Shown one piece after another: positions 28,901-40,800 of a stretch of 64,000 nucleotides of DNA. The stretch comes from Anopheles merus (lineage: Eukaryota; Arthropoda; Insecta; Diptera; Culicidae). Within the stretch, counting starts at the first letter, position 1. Every line of letters starts with the position of its first letter. The stretch lies in contig NC_054084.1 in NCBI RefSeq assembly GCF_017562075.2, positions 22,246,389-22,310,388 on the forward strand. Reading direction: 5' to 3'. A program made the position numbers and the translations under genes. The notes beneath the pieces are model-generated. The model made no database searches, had not been told where the DNA came from, and saw only the letters and a program-made list of their open reading frames with translations.

Positions 28901-30466
28901 AATGGCAAGAAATTGGCACTAACACTTGACATAGATCCTATGATCAAAGGGCAAGTTGAACGAGAACAGGTGATCTGAAAGCAAATATGTAATCTTTGAT
29001 GATCGCCATTTGTATCGTTTTTATATTGAATGAACATTAAGTTCATTTCATTCCAAATATCCTCAAGATCACTAAAAAAAGAAGATGTTCTTGATTTTGT
29101 TTGATTGGAATACTTTAGATCAGGATTCAAAAGTGTAATTTCATAATGCACATTTCAGCTAATGATGACATCACCCTACCAAATGATTAATTTTAGAATG
29201 ATGCATCTAAAACATAGCAGAAGAGAACATGATAAAAATATCGAGACATATCTCGAAATATACACCAACGACTACAATTGCATTGATTCTGACGCCACTA
29301 AAAGCAAAACAGAAGATAAATTTACAAAGGAAAAAATACCAAAAGAAATCGAATTGTGGTCATCCTCAAAAGTAATAGAGAAAAGTCATAGTATTCTTAT
29401 TGAAAAAAACAACGTAACAAACTAGTTGGCAGCTTTTGTTCTCATATAGTTAGTATATAGGAAAAAAGAAACTAATGATTGGTTATAATAATCCACTCCC
29501 GAATTATGCCACACATTAATAAACATAAAATAGATAATATTGCTCGAAGCAAATGAGAAAAAATTAGAAAGCGCTTGATTCGCTATTATCAAAAGAGCGC
29601 GCGATAAAATATGATATGGCTAAGGTCACATATCCAGACAGTCGCGTCCCCATAATTTGCATTCGTCAGCATAAATAGTCCGTTTAGTAAGTGAATGGGA
29701 ATAAAAAATAGCAACATTTCTGTTCGAAAGGAAAGCGTGCCGGTCCGTTAAAGTTTTTTTGCTGTTTCGTTTTTCGTATTAAAACAGTTTATTGGTTGTT
29801 TTTGTTGATAAAGTCAAATAAATTAAACACGTTAAGCTACAGCGACTAAAGGGCATTTTTCTAATTGAATATTCATAACGAACGCTCTTTGTTGCAATAT
29901 TTTGCATACTTTGCTTGTTTGTTCGCGAGTGCTAGAAACATAAAAATGCATCCTTTTCGAATTTAAAACGATTTAAATGACACATTGATTGCGCAACGGT
30001 ATGCCGATCACATCACCTAGTGATCGTGTTAAACAAACGCTTGACAAAACACTCAAACAATTCTCTGTGACAAGAAACTTCAACACTGATCTTAATCAGC
30101 TACGATCTATCTTCTAAACCTAGTGAACACTCTACCGACCTCACTGAACGAAACAGTCTCCTCTGGCAGTGATAATCTTGCCCTTCAGCCTGTCAAGATC
30201 ACTTTAAAAGAACGAACCCGAAAGCGAATCCGACCAACAAAACAACAGAACACAGACACGAAAAACAAAAAAAGCCCACACCTGACACACCTGATCGGTT
30301 GAGACCGGTTTAGCGATGAAGCATGCTTACCTCTTTCACCTGTTGAACTTAACCCATTTACGGACGCGGTCAGCAGTGCGATGGCAGCCAGCAGTGCTAC
30401 CGTAAGCGGCAGCATCCAGCCGTTGGCCGCTTGCCGGCGCTGACCGTTTGCCATTGCCTTCCCCAT
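1..30466 (-). CDS. Protease A: clip-domain protease-family protein, 5' two coding exons (partial)
   Basis: The join of 30331-30466 and 1-718 gives an open N-terminal sequence. The split codon (G from exon 1 plus AG from exon 2) reads Glu in phase, which supports the join across 29,612 bp. Seen: basic N-terminus, hydrophobic segment at about residues 17-38 (WMLPLTVALLAAIALLTASV), then a six-Cys clip-like knot (Cys61, 80, 86, 97, 106, 107) with GPTICMFNHEC and GFLFGTCC, and a hydrophilic low-complexity region. The pattern matches protease B and insect filzig/Stubble-type proteases, so an S1A domain is expected past the left edge; none is visible here. Which named insect protease this is remains open; filzig is my best guess. 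Confidence 0.82.
1191..1204. repeat. 14-base G run
   Basis: A homopolymer of 14 guanines in protease A intron 1, close to the clip exon. Confidence 0.95.
2366..2384. repeat. (GT)n microsatellite next to a GA run
   Basis: Uninterrupted TG dinucleotides directly follow a short GAGAGA stretch. Confidence 0.95.
2669..2709. repeat. (GT)n microsatellite, 41 nt
   Basis: Uninterrupted GT dinucleotides with related interrupted GT sequence on both sides. It lies in protease A intron 1. Confidence 0.98.
7864..7891. repeat. (CT)n tract
   Basis: CT dinucleotides with one interruption in protease A intron 1. Confidence 0.9.
10468..10485. repeat. 18-base C run
   Basis: A homopolymer of 18 cytosines marks the boundary between an AT-rich and a GC-rich block of the intron. 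Assembly length is often unreliable in such runs. Confidence 0.95.
12955..13115 (+). mobile_element. Probable degenerate SINE fragment related to the 41.5-kb copy
   Basis: The segment CGTACGACTTAACAATATGG followed by CCGACAT parallels CATACAACTTAATAATATGG followed by TCGTCAT in the 41.5-kb SINE. Further on, TAGACTCACTACGGTCGTTG and CAACAATAAG parallel the SINE's ACTGACTATTCTACTATGG and ACAATAAG. The copy is diverged and its limits are approximate. Confidence 0.4.
13761..13778. repeat. (TGC)6 trinucleotide repeat
   Basis: Six uninterrupted TGC units in the GC-rich part of protease A intron 1. Confidence 0.95.
19845..19866. repeat. (TG)n microsatellite
   Basis: Uninterrupted TG dinucleotides about 75 bases before the long TC tract. 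Confidence 0.95.
19942..19982. repeat. (TC)n microsatellite, 41 nt
   Basis: Pure pyrimidine TC repeat in protease A intron 1. On the minus, transcribed strand it reads as GA. Confidence 0.98.
28755..28775. repeat. (TTA)7 repeat
   Basis: Seven TTA units at the start of an AT-rich block. Confidence 0.95.
30331..30466 (-). CDS. Protease A exon 1 (coding): start codon and signal/anchor
   Basis: The exon encodes 45 residues plus one base; the donor is AGAG|GTAAGC. The ATG at 30466 is the first in-frame ATG: the frame stays open upstream to 30604, but the only earlier candidate there is a TTG. A second ATG four codons on (30454) has the better context (G at -3 and at +4), so initiation may occur at either. 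Seventeen mostly polar or basic residues precede about 20 hydrophobic ones, which fits a signal anchor or an uncleaved or cleaved signal peptide. Confidence 0.8.
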
Positions 30467-32737
30467 TCGAGGCAACTGTGTGTTGTGTGAAGCGCGGCAC
30501 TTCCACGGATGATGAGTTATCGCAGTCACTGACACTCTTGACACTCTGGACTGGGAAAACAGATGAACCGAACTCGAGCACACTTGGTCTAAAACACACA
30601 ACAAACACGCTCAGCGGGTGGCAGTGGCTGAGGGATCGGGCACAATTGCTACACCTCGCCTTCGTTCGTTCTTCCCAATTCTACCAGACAGTAATCACAC
30701 CCTCCTGTCAGTTAATTGACAGCGCGGTGACTGCTCGGGTGAGCCTCGAACGCGGCGGGACGATTTCCCCTTGATGCACGATAGCGATACGTAACCGTCT
30801 TAGATCCGGTTTTTTGGATGGTTGTTCTCGTTGTGCCCCTGGCGAGCACTTAAAGCGTCCTCCCGAACTTCTGACGGTCCCGAAAATGTAATGCGGCCCT
30901 GGACTGATCTCCCGAATCTCACATCCGGACCGAGTGTATCCGTGGGCGTACGTTTCTGTGTACGTGCGCGGTGGAAGTCGCCTTACTTGCCCGTCGGTCA
31001 CTTTCACCCAAGATTCCAAGGAAAGAGAACCTTGAACTTTCCCTTAGCGGTGGAACGTGTCCAAGTTCCTGGAGCCAAGCGGCACCGTTCGTGGGATGTT
31101 GCCCGCAACTGTTCGTTTCCTGCACTATCGTTGAGGTCTTTCCTCTCGGTAGGATCTTTAACACTGCCACACTGAGTCACTAGTGCTTGGTTGGGTTCAC
31201 GTTTGCCGATCTAGCACGAACAAAACTCGAGACAAAAACAGAACAATCACACGATACACAGCTACACCCAAACACACTGGATGACAACAACAAATGGCAC
31301 GCGCTCGGTACGCGTTGCAGTTCGCCCAGTTGGCCCGGTTGTTTTTTTACTTGGTTTGTTCGCTTTGCCGTTACACTAGCACCGCTCCGGTTCGCTTGCG
31401 CATGAAGCGAATTGCGTGCGGTCGCGTAAAAAGAAAGTAGCACTCGCGACGCGCGTTCCGGCGGTCCTGCTCGAGACGGTGTTGCTCGTCTGCGTCTTGC
31501 GTCGGGATTGACCGCGCTTCTCCGGATCGGCACCGTTCGGAGCGGACCCAGTTTGGTTGCGATCGGGCCGAGGCACGTTTTGCGGACGCTTTCTTTTTAC
31601 CGCTTCTTTCGAGCTGCTCTCGCACTCTGGCCCGCACACTGCACCCGCAGTATCACTGCCACTTCTCTTTCGCACACGACGGTTGGTCGCTCGGTCGCTT
31701 CTCTTGCTTCCCTCTCCTATCGTACAAGCCGTAGCACGCTGCTCGTGCAGATCGCTTTCTCCGCGCGAGGGTTTTCGATCGGATGCTTCGGAACGGATTC
31801 CTTCGCGGCTTGCGCATGCGTTCGGCGACGTCGCGTTACTGGCCGTGGCCGTGGTGTTGCGTCGTCACGGATCTAGTAGGAAATAGAGCCGGCGTCGGTC
31901 GCGCAACATATATAATAGAACTCCGAAGCAGCCGCTTTGGGAGAGAGAAAGCACGGTTCCGTTTGCTCACTATCGTCTTTCGCTCGCACTTTGTTCGGAG
32001 GAATGGTACGGAGGATCTTGACACCGTACACCGAGCTTAACGCGGGCAGATGCTCCGGAGCAGTGCAGCATCCCGATAGCTACCTCTCGAGAAATTGAAA
32101 CATCATTGACCGAGCGGGGCGCTCTATGCGAAGGATGGAAGAAAGTATTGCTGCGCCTCTCGCTCTTGGCACCTCTCAGCGATGAGTTTGTAGCGCCTTC
32201 GAATGCGTCTTCGACCATCGTCGTGCAGATGATTCTGCACAGCATCTATTGAGAGGTGTGCGTTTGCGTTGTGTGCTTCCTTTGTGTGCTCTCCGTATCA
32301 GCTCTTCTACCCTTCGCCTTGCTTGTCCGGCTCTTCGCCCTGCGGTGGCTCAATTCGTAGCACAACAATGGAAGGGGCCGACCGATCGACAGGTTGAAGA
32401 TGCCTCCGTAAGGATTATTAAGAGCATCTTATCGTTGTTTATTTACCTAGCACCGGGCGACACCGCTTGTAGAAGTGGAAGCAGAAAGGCGATCGAACGG
32501 AGCAATGCAGCGTTGCTATCGCTGCCAAGGAGCTATCCCTTCGTCAAGGGGTAAATTAGAAAAGCACTCGCGCTCTGGAAACTGTTTCTGTTTTTTGAGT
32601 GTTGTGAAACGTCAACTTGGAAAGGAAGCACGTGCATGCTTTGAGTGCGGCATGTTATGGATGCTCCAGTGGTCAAAAGCTTTAAATTGAAGAAGGGAAA
32701 GATACTTTGATTGATAAATTATTTGTACGGCAATAGC
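30467..32737. promoter_or_regulatory. GC-rich 5' region of protease A, probable 5' UTR and promoter zone
   Basis: The region upstream of the protease A start codon is GC-rich to about 32.6 kb and has no recognisable coding frame. A TATA-like element at 31908-31916 (TATATAATA on plus, TATTATATA on minus) is followed by no initiator that I can defend, so the start site is not placed. A palindromic motif CTGTCA...TGACAG lies near 30705-30722. Many overlapping frames on both strands are attributed to base composition. Confidence 0.4.
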
Positions 32738-32911
32738 TACAGCCGTGGCCGTCAAATTTTGGCTCTAAGATATCAAATCTTGACAGTGGCGCATCAATTT
32801 TTGACATGGTGCATGAATTTTTGTTATTAATGCGCTTATTTTTGTCAGTTGCAGTTCCAGTGAAATTAAACGTGATGTATGGTGTTTTTTTATAAATTTC
32901 ATTTAAAATTA

Positions 32912-33135
32912 ATCAGAATATGGCTTATCGTACGCCAAAAGTAAGGCTATTAAATTCCAAAACAATCAATTAAATTAATTTCCTTGCCACGGTAAAAAAA
33001 CAATGGTCAGCGGAGAATCACAATAAAGTATTTAATTAATTAATATGTTGATTAATTACATCCGAAAGGATGTTCAATTCCCATAATAGGGGAATTGAAC
33101 ATCCTTTTTTTGTGTACGATAAGCCATATTCTGAT
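32912..33135. mobile_element. Nested small palindromic element with perfect 22-bp inverted ends
   Basis: The ends are perfect 22-bp inverted repeats (32912-32933 and 33114-33135, core TCAGAATATGGCTTATCG). Near the right arm lies an 18-bp perfect hairpin. The interior is AT-rich without coding capacity. Its position within copy 1 and its absence from copy 2 suggest a later insertion, probably a MITE. No clear target duplication was found, so the precise ends are uncertain. Confidence 0.6.
33065..33107. repeat. Perfect 18-bp hairpin
   Basis: The arms 33065-33082 (AAAGGATGTTCAATTCCC) and 33090-33107 are exact reverse complements separated by a 7-base loop. The hairpin sits near the right arm of the nested palindromic element and is probably part of it. 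Confidence 0.9.
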
Positions 33136-33705
33136 AAATATTCAACTAAATATAGCACAAAAAGAACCAAATTTCACGTTCACTTTCACGCAAGGTCTAA
33201 TTCGACCTAAAGTCATCAATCTTTGATTCTGGAAGGAATTATCTTAATTTTGTAAATTATTTGAGCAGATTTATGACAATTGTAATTTAACATCCCATGA
33301 ACAGTGTAAAGCCCATTGTTTTTTTGTAGATTGTTTTAGTGAAAAAATAATGAAATTTTATAAAGTCTACAACCATTGTTTATATTTGAAAATACATGCC
33401 AACTTTTTTCACTCTATTTAAATTTCCAAAATTGGGATTTTAATAATTGTTATATTTTCAAATCTATCAATGAGACTTTTAACTACTCAATTTGAATTCC
33501 ATATGTTTGGAACACACAGTTTCAGACATTACGTTAAATTTAGTAAATAAAGCAATTTAAAGTAAAAAAAAATGTATGCCTTAGAGACAACAATTGATGC
33601 GCACTGTCTGTTTGTTTGCCTACATTGTGACACACTGTCAAAACTTGGTGCCTTACAGACAAAAAAGGTGTGAGTTAGAGCCAAATTGTTTCGGGAACAA
33701 CTGTA

Positions 33706-36566
33706 ATCAAAAATGGTTAAGAGATATATGATAAGCTCTATAAAACTAAGTTAGAATTAAAAGCATTAAGTCAATAAGCAAAAATAACGCAAGTTTCTTG
33801 CTAAAAAAATAATTACTATTTTCACTAATGTTTTCTAATTTTATATCAACGTTCAATTATATCCAATGCAATGAGTATTTATTTTCACCACATAGTTCTA
33901 TCTTTAACAAAACAAGTTTAAAAAATAAAACAGAGAGCAGGTTTTAAACACGTTCCTATCCGATATAGCCTCCGTGGCATCATCACAGCACCGCTCGATG
34001 AATCGACCTGACATCAAAGACCGCACCACGGCCGGCCAGGCCGTAGTCCGTGCGATAATGGCAAATGGTTATGACGTTCGGTTGTTCGGTACTTCCGATC
34101 AACGTTCCGATCGGGCCGTTATTATGCGCATGATGTATGCTCCACCGCTTACCGCTATAATGTGTACCAGTGGCCCATATTTGGTCGATGGATTGCGTAG
34201 ATTCCACACAAACGGATTTGCATGCCCGGCGATGTGTGTGCCGCGAACACGATACCCTCCCGGGCACCCTTTGCTTGTGCACTTGGGAGCACATTATCTC
34301 TTTTCGAAAAGGGTGTGAGGGATTGTCGGTGTAGATCAATTAAAAGTGCGTGATTATGTCGTCCGATTTCCGGTGCGTGTTGTGATTGTGATGGATTATT
34401 GGATGTAGGTAGGATGAAGTGTGGGATTGTTTTCAATCAATAAAAAAGGTTACAAATAATTGTTGTTTATTTAGTCATTTTAAATAAAAATGTTGCTTAC
34501 GGGTGCACTTTTGTTTGTACCTTCAACGCAAGGTAAATGATTGAATCTATCAACAATATTTCTCACACTTTTCTAGCATATACTTAACGCTTGCTAAAAC
34601 GCTTTCAACCGTTGCTGGTTTATGTAGCATGAAGGTCGGTGATTTACCTATCCACTTGAGTCGCAAACTAAACGATTTTTGCCCTCCTCTAGCCTACTAT
34701 TTCTACTTAAACCCTTTCTCAGCGCAAGAGAAAGGATCAGCAATTGATTGCCTCCCCACAAACCTATCTCCCTATGGATTCTCTGCACTCTCCACCTAAT
34801 CTCGCCGACGAAGCAGCCCGAGTCGTGTGCAAAACGCGATCTGGCGTTGGCATTTATTTACGACAATGGGTTCACGGTTTCACGGCGCCGGGAAGGGAGC
34901 GAGCGGAGTATAGAAATATGTTTATATGCACGTATCGCTTGCATAAATTGCGGGAAAATGCGAATTTTCTGTCCCCATGGTGAAGCGGTAGGGGAGTGGA
35001 GGCAGGAGAAGAAAAAAAATGGAAGCGATGTCGTTGTTCATGGCACGCAGTGTGGAAGGCAAGCGCCAAGGTAGATTCAAACCAATTGAACCGTTTTTCA
35101 GTGCATACAAAATGTCACACGGAGGAAGGGGGAGCTGGAATGGAGCGGCACAGGGGGTGCGCGCAAGTTCGGTGGCTGCCATTGCACTTGAGAGAAAGTG
35201 TACACAAACGACGCGCACACAAGTACACATGATGAGAAGGCGCACGCGAGCGAGGGGACAGTTTTATTTGTGGCGTAGAACATGTTTCCGGTCGTTGAGT
35301 GTTTTATTTGTCACTCGCCTCACCTTATCTGGGTTCTTTGTTTGATCACTGGCCATGGAATTATTTTTTAGTATCATGTTTCTTTTTAAAGCATTTTGAA
35401 AATCTTTTCAGTATAAGCTTCTAAATTGAGATTAAAACATGTTTTCAATAAGATTTCTCGTTTGAAATAATATTTTCGTGCCAAATGCTGTTTCTGTTTC
35501 AACAAAACTCCCCCCGGAAAGCATATTTTGTCTGCCATATGTCAGCCTCATCGCCACAAAATCACCACCGGACGCTCCATTCAAGCCACTGAGCATGATT
35601 GTCCATTCGAATCGTGCACTTTCCCCTTTAGACGGGCATGCAGGCGGTGGTACACACGCCGGCTGCATGTGCCGCAGATAAGTGGATAATAACATTATTT
35701 CCAAACGACATGGCGGACCCGCAATGAGAATCCGTCCGCGTAGATGCTGGTCGTTTGGTCAAGTTGCATCAAAATGAAACCTTCCCAAAAGGGAAAAAGG
35801 AGGAAAAAACTGTCATCGAAACGTATTGAGGGGTGGAAATTAAGGGGTTCCAGACGGGTGTGGGACGGGACTACTGTTACTGGGAAATGCGGTGGCCGGT
35901 AATGATGACATTGTTTAACGTTTATTACCAACAGCAATCTCATGGGCAAGCGTTTCGGTTTCACTTTCAGGCGTGTTTGGAGGAGCTATTAGCGTTTCGG
36001 GAATGTGTTGGCCCAATCCATCATGGTATAAATTTGTGGGAGATGTTCATTTTTTTCAGATTTCCACCATTTCGGACATGAATTATACATGTGTTTTTGA
36101 TGGGGGCCGGGGATGGCCAATTCAATTTTTAGTGCTTTTATTTTGACTTTAATTATCCCTGAGCAATTGCAAGCGTTAAAGACTGTTGCAGAATTTGTAC
36201 ATTTAATATGATTGAATTTTCTGCCAAATAGCATCAACTGGCTAGAATAAATACTCATAAAAATATGCTTCCATGTTATGTGCACTGTAACTCAACATAA
36301 GTAGAATGTTTATCATTAGCAGCTTTACAACGAAGCTTTCAATTTTAACAATCTCTTTCATACAGTATCGTTTGATTGTTTATCAAAAATTAACAGCTTT
36401 GATGGCGTGATGATGAACATTGCACCCAGACATCTTGGCCATAAATCTTACATTTGCCCTGGAGGCGTTTGTTGCGGGCATGTCTTTTATAAGGTGAGAA
36501 GTAAACTGTTCACTGTCGTTTACAAGCCGTAGGCGTGAATGCAAAATTGAAATACAAAAACCAAAC

Positions 36567-36616
<50 letters not shown>

Positions 36617-37328
36617 GAAAGGAGGCAAAAAGCGTATGTGTACATGCAAAACGTCTTGTCAGGGGGGAAATTTATTTCTTTAACCGCTGCTGTGAACGGA
36701 ACGATACCATAGCACACGCTCAGCCCCGCAGGTGGTAGATGCAAGCTTCTCCTAGTGCAATGTTTTGCTTTCTCGTGAAAGAAAATGTTGTCTTTTTTTT
36801 GCTTAATTTTCCCCTTCCAGGGAATCTTCCCGTACAATCTCACCCATCACTATGCACTTTAGTCATAGTGCCAGTGCAATGCCACACAATTGTCGTCAGT
36901 TTACCGTCGCTATTATTGGCAATAAATTTGCATTAAAACGCTCCCCGCACTCACACGCATCGTACGCATGAGGTTCTGGTTATGCAAATGGCGCAAGCTT
37001 TCGCTTCTGTGAAGGTTGTGTTTTTGTGCGTGTGGCCACAGTATCAACATCGGTGACGGGGTAATTATCTGTCTGTGTGTGGGGGTGGGAGTTTTTTTTT
37101 CTTGGTAGAAGCTGAAGCTGATGTTTTTCCCACTCGATGTGGATAACGATATGGTGGCGGGGAAAATGTGTGGACGCACAGAATGCAATCTCGATGGAAG
37201 CGGTAAACATGTGTTGAAAGTTTTCACATAGTTTTCGTTGCTACCGATTCCTTGGAAGTAACCGATATGTGTGGGACGAGCATGGATGAAGTTTTTTGGT
37301 TAGATATTAGGATTAGCTGAACGATGTT
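33706..37328. other. Intergenic segment between the two TIR elements: no gene seen
   Basis: The segment is AT-rich to about 33.95 kb, moderately GC-rich at 33.97-34.4 and 34.75-35.3 kb, then mixed. Frames in it are short and unrecognisable. A 43-nt GA repeat lies at 36571-36613. Nothing here supports a gene on either strand. Confidence 0.65.
36571..36613. repeat. (GA)n microsatellite, 43 nt
   Basis: Pure GA repeat in intergenic sequence between the two TIR elements. Confidence 0.98.
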
Positions 37329-37880
37329 TACTGTCGCTGAAACTGACGATTGGCTCTAACCCACCTATTTTTGTCTTTAATGCATCAATTTTACACTGTG
37401 AGTCAATCTCATTATTTACTAAATTTAACGCGATTTCTGAAACTTTGTGTTCCAAAATTATTAAATTTAAGTTAAGTGGTTAATAATTTCAATGGAAGAA
37501 TTTGAAATATTACAATTGTTATGCCAATTTAGGGAGATTTAAATGATTGGAAAAAGTTGGCATGATTGGAAATGAATTGGAAGAATGATTGGAAAAACTG
37601 TAAACAATGGATTTAAAATGTATTTCAATTCATTTTCTTTCACAAATAAATAACCATCACACCACACGATTTTTGTAGTGTTTTCACAATGTCAGATAGC
37701 AGTTGTCTTCATCTCTTCTAAATTTATCATGATTCCTTCAAGAGACAAACGGACAAAAATGGGTGCGTTAGAGGCAAACATTGATGCGTACTGTCTATAA
37801 TTGATGCCTTAGCTTCAAAAATTGATGGACACTGTCAAATATTGATGCCCTAGAATTAAAATTTGGCAGCAACGGCTGTA
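37329..37880. mobile_element. TIR element copy 2, inverted relative to copy 1
   Basis: The left end (TACTGTCGCTGAAACTGACG, then ATTGGCTCTAAC) matches the minus-strand right end of copy 1. The shared interior includes TTATTTACTAAATTTAACG and CTGAAACT-TGTGTTCCAAA. The right end on the minus strand begins TACAGCCGTTGCTGCCAAAT and matches the left end of copy 1. Subterminal units of the form ATTGATGC...ACTGTC recur. It is 552 bp, lacks the nested element found in copy 1, and has no coding capacity. Confidence 0.75.
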
Positions 37881-40800
37881 AGGTAAGAAAGCCATAATTT
37901 CATAAATGTTTTCTGCAACGTTTGCACATACTATAACAGCGTAGGATGGCTAGAGCTATTGGGTGATCGATAGCGTATCGAGAGATCGAAATCGTAAAAG
38001 ATCAGCGAAGGATAATTGGCCAAAACGATAAGAAAAAGTTAGATTGAAACAGAATGGCGGTAAACTACGGGCCAAATTTCGCGCAAACGTTCTATTCGGA
38101 TACAATCTTTGGGTAAATAGACTGAAGTTGCCTGTAATTTACCTAAAATAGACTAAGGATTAAAAGAGGATGTAAACAACATCCCAAACGGTAGCAACAA
38201 AAGCTGTTATGTTTTAATAATGGCAAAGCATTCAAGAGCAACATAACCCTTTCAAGTAGTTTATTGTGCAAATAAAAACGGCTGCTATCAAATGAAGAGT
38301 ATTTTTCGCCAAACTCATCCATCGCAAATGATGTTTGTTTTGTGTTCATTAGGTGATGTAATTTCATCCCCATTTTCCAAATAATTTCCTAAGTATGTTT
38401 AATTGTATAGCCTCTCGTATTGTATTTTTCTTATCTTCCATATGTGTATGCAATTAAGTGCGGACTCTCACCTGCAGCGTTGCATGTGCTAAATATGTCG
38501 ATTAACCATTCGGCGGGAAATGATTTTGCACACTTCCAGTATGTGTGCTAATCGGTTTAGTCTGGACCGCGGTTGTCCGAAGTGCGCTATTGAGCCGCGT
38601 CAATTACGCCACGAGTGTGCGCGAGAGGTGTGAAAGCGATCCGAGCGATTAAAGCTGCAACCATTCCGCAGCCTGCACGGTTCCAGAGCGGTACGGTATG
38701 GCAAGCGCACCGGGAGTACACGGGCACCCAGATCCCGGTCCCGCAGGTTGATCCACGGGGTGTGTTGGTTTTAAACGAATTTGGCGATGATGGCGGAAAA
38801 TTGGATCGCTAATTGTGTTAAGCGGGAGGAGTACATTTGGATTCAGTGGAGTGCGTTTGGGATGTGAAATGGTTGGCGTAAAAAGTATTTCACGTTACGT
38901 TATGAAAGCTGAGTTTAGAGGCCCCATGAGGGGAATGTAATGATTAGCAGTACGATTTAAAGTGCAAAAAAGTTTGGTGATCTTCTACATTTACCATCTT
39001 TTATAACGTCAAATGCTTGAACAAATACGCCAAAAAACTGCTGTCACTGGGTTAAAAACAATGGAAAAAGCTCCTCTTAAAATGAACAACTGAAACAATT
39101 TTACACAAAAAAAGCCAGTGCCCTTATTTCACCGAAGCATTCCTTTTCGCTGAAGATCCTCTCGGAAGTTCTTTCACACACTCTCGAAATTCCACGCACC
39201 GGACTCGAGACGGGAGGGAAAGTTTCTCTCGAAAGCCCCAACGGACCGAACGCTGTCGCTTTTTTTTTCGTTCATACAGAACCTGCGACTCGATCCTTCT
39301 CGGTACGAATGGCACTTTTACCCTTCGCGTTTACCCGCGGCTGGAGAGGTCCATTCGGAAAACCAAGGCGACAAGTAGCAGTTTCACTTTCCAGCCATTG
39401 AGCTTCCCAATCGAATCAAGCTGGCCGCGTGATTGCAGCAACGTCGACGCGTGTGCCGCTGCGTGCACTTGACACGCATCGAGGCTTGAGGTTCGAATTT
39501 GTGTGCTTCCTCTCCGTTCCGTTGTGTGGTTCCCTTGGTTCCGGTTCTTTTTGGGGCGGGTAGATGGGGTGGGTTGTTGATCGTGAACAGCCACTCGCGA
39601 ACCTGTCGCCACTCTTTCTCCTGTCCTTCGTTGGTTGCATACGGAACTGAACGAGCACGGATAAGAGTCGTGCGCGTATCTTGATTTCCGGAAAATTGAA
39701 TGGATGTTCAAGAAGGTTTGACGCACCAAAGGAAAGGAGCAGCAATTTCAAACACCCTTCACCCTTTCTAATCCATGCGGGTGTGCGACCGTCGTCGGCA
39801 AGTCGTGCGAATTGTTGCGATCGTGAAACGTCGCCAAGTTCACGACCAAAGTTGTTCTCAGCTGTGGTAGCTTTTCGCTTTCGTCGATTGATTTATGGCA
39901 TACTTTAACGTGTTTTTAACGGGGTTTTAATTAAATCTGGGATACATTTCTAGTCACTGAAAGTTTTACAACACTTAATGATATTTGACAATAGAATGGT
40001 GTTATAACAGTGTTAACGAGATAAAACAACATTAATTGTGTAAAATGTGCTAGAACCAAATTGTAATGTCAAATTTATGGAAAAAAATCATATTTAAAAT
40101 TGACGAAAGAGCATTTTAAACTCATGAAAACATGACAAATAACAAAAGTGGTGGAGCTGATTTACGGCCATTTAACGATAGATTATTCAAGCATGATTTT
40201 TGAAAAGTTTGTTTAGCTCAATGTCAAAATGTCATTCTTCTGTATGGTTAAAAAAAATCAAACGGCACTAAGAAACGTGTCATTTAAAACCGTTCAAAGG
40301 GTTGTGCTTCCCTTTCGTGGATTCTGGTGCGAAAACAGTCCAGCGCGAAATGGGTCAAACGCGTGGAAACACTTTCGGTTCATCAATCGCCATTAAAATC
40401 TAACGTATCGCTCGGGCACTTTCAAATGGAAAAGCAAACGTACGGCCGGCGAAAAACAGAAAATTTAAATGCTACTTTTTAACTATCGTTTTCTCCATTA
40501 GGCGACCCGCGATATCGTTCGATAGCCGCCCGACCGCTTAATGACTTCGAAGCCAAAACCCTCCCGAAAGCGTATGGGGACAAGCGTTCGTCGCGGGCAC
40601 ACAGCTTACCCGTGCGACGAGTGTCAACAAACGAATCAGTAATGGTTTTTAGGTTTGTACGTTTGGAGGCATTTTTTTGCTGCTGCTGCTGCTGTTGCTT
40701 TTGTCCGCAATGGTCCACTGTGTCGCGCGGAAGACTTTCTTGCTTGCCGGAAATTGACATCCCATCCTGTGTATTGAAGCAATGAGCAAAAGAAATGAGT

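Larger units (their letters stand above)
18061..30330. other. Protease A intron 1, right part: no gene seen
   Basis: This stretch alternates between GC-rich blocks (18.4-23.25, 24.25-25.6 and 26.2-28.7 kb) and AT-rich blocks (23.3-24.2, 25.6-26.15 and 28.75-30.15 kb). It holds microsatellites and a few unexplained frames treated under findings, but no protein family that I recognise. Together with the two preceding parts it forms one intron of 29,612 bp, with a GTAAGC donor at 30330 and a TCTTCTCCAG acceptor at 719. Confidence 0.65.
32738..33705. mobile_element. TIR element copy 1 (non-autonomous DNA transposon / MITE-like)
   Basis: The left end begins TACAGCCGTGGCCGTCAAAT. The right end, read on the minus strand, begins TACAGTTGTTCCCGAAACAA and continues TTTGGCTCTAA, matching TTTGGCTCTAA near the left end. 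Imperfect terminal inverted repeats of at least 60-80 bp include recurring GCATCAAT and GACAGT units. TA at both ends fits a Tc1/mariner-type TA target duplication (inference). There is no transposase frame. A smaller element at 32912-33135 lies inside. A related copy lies at 37329-37880 in opposite orientation. Confidence 0.75.

Noticed and set aside
30467..30604. A 46-residue N-terminal extension of protease A
   Set aside because: The frame is open, but its apparent start at 30604 is TTG. The first in-frame ATG is at 30466.
31180..32245. Several 90-120 codon frames on both strands upstream of protease A
   Set aside because: They overlap in many registers in a GC-rich promoter-like zone and are Arg/Ser-rich without domain features.
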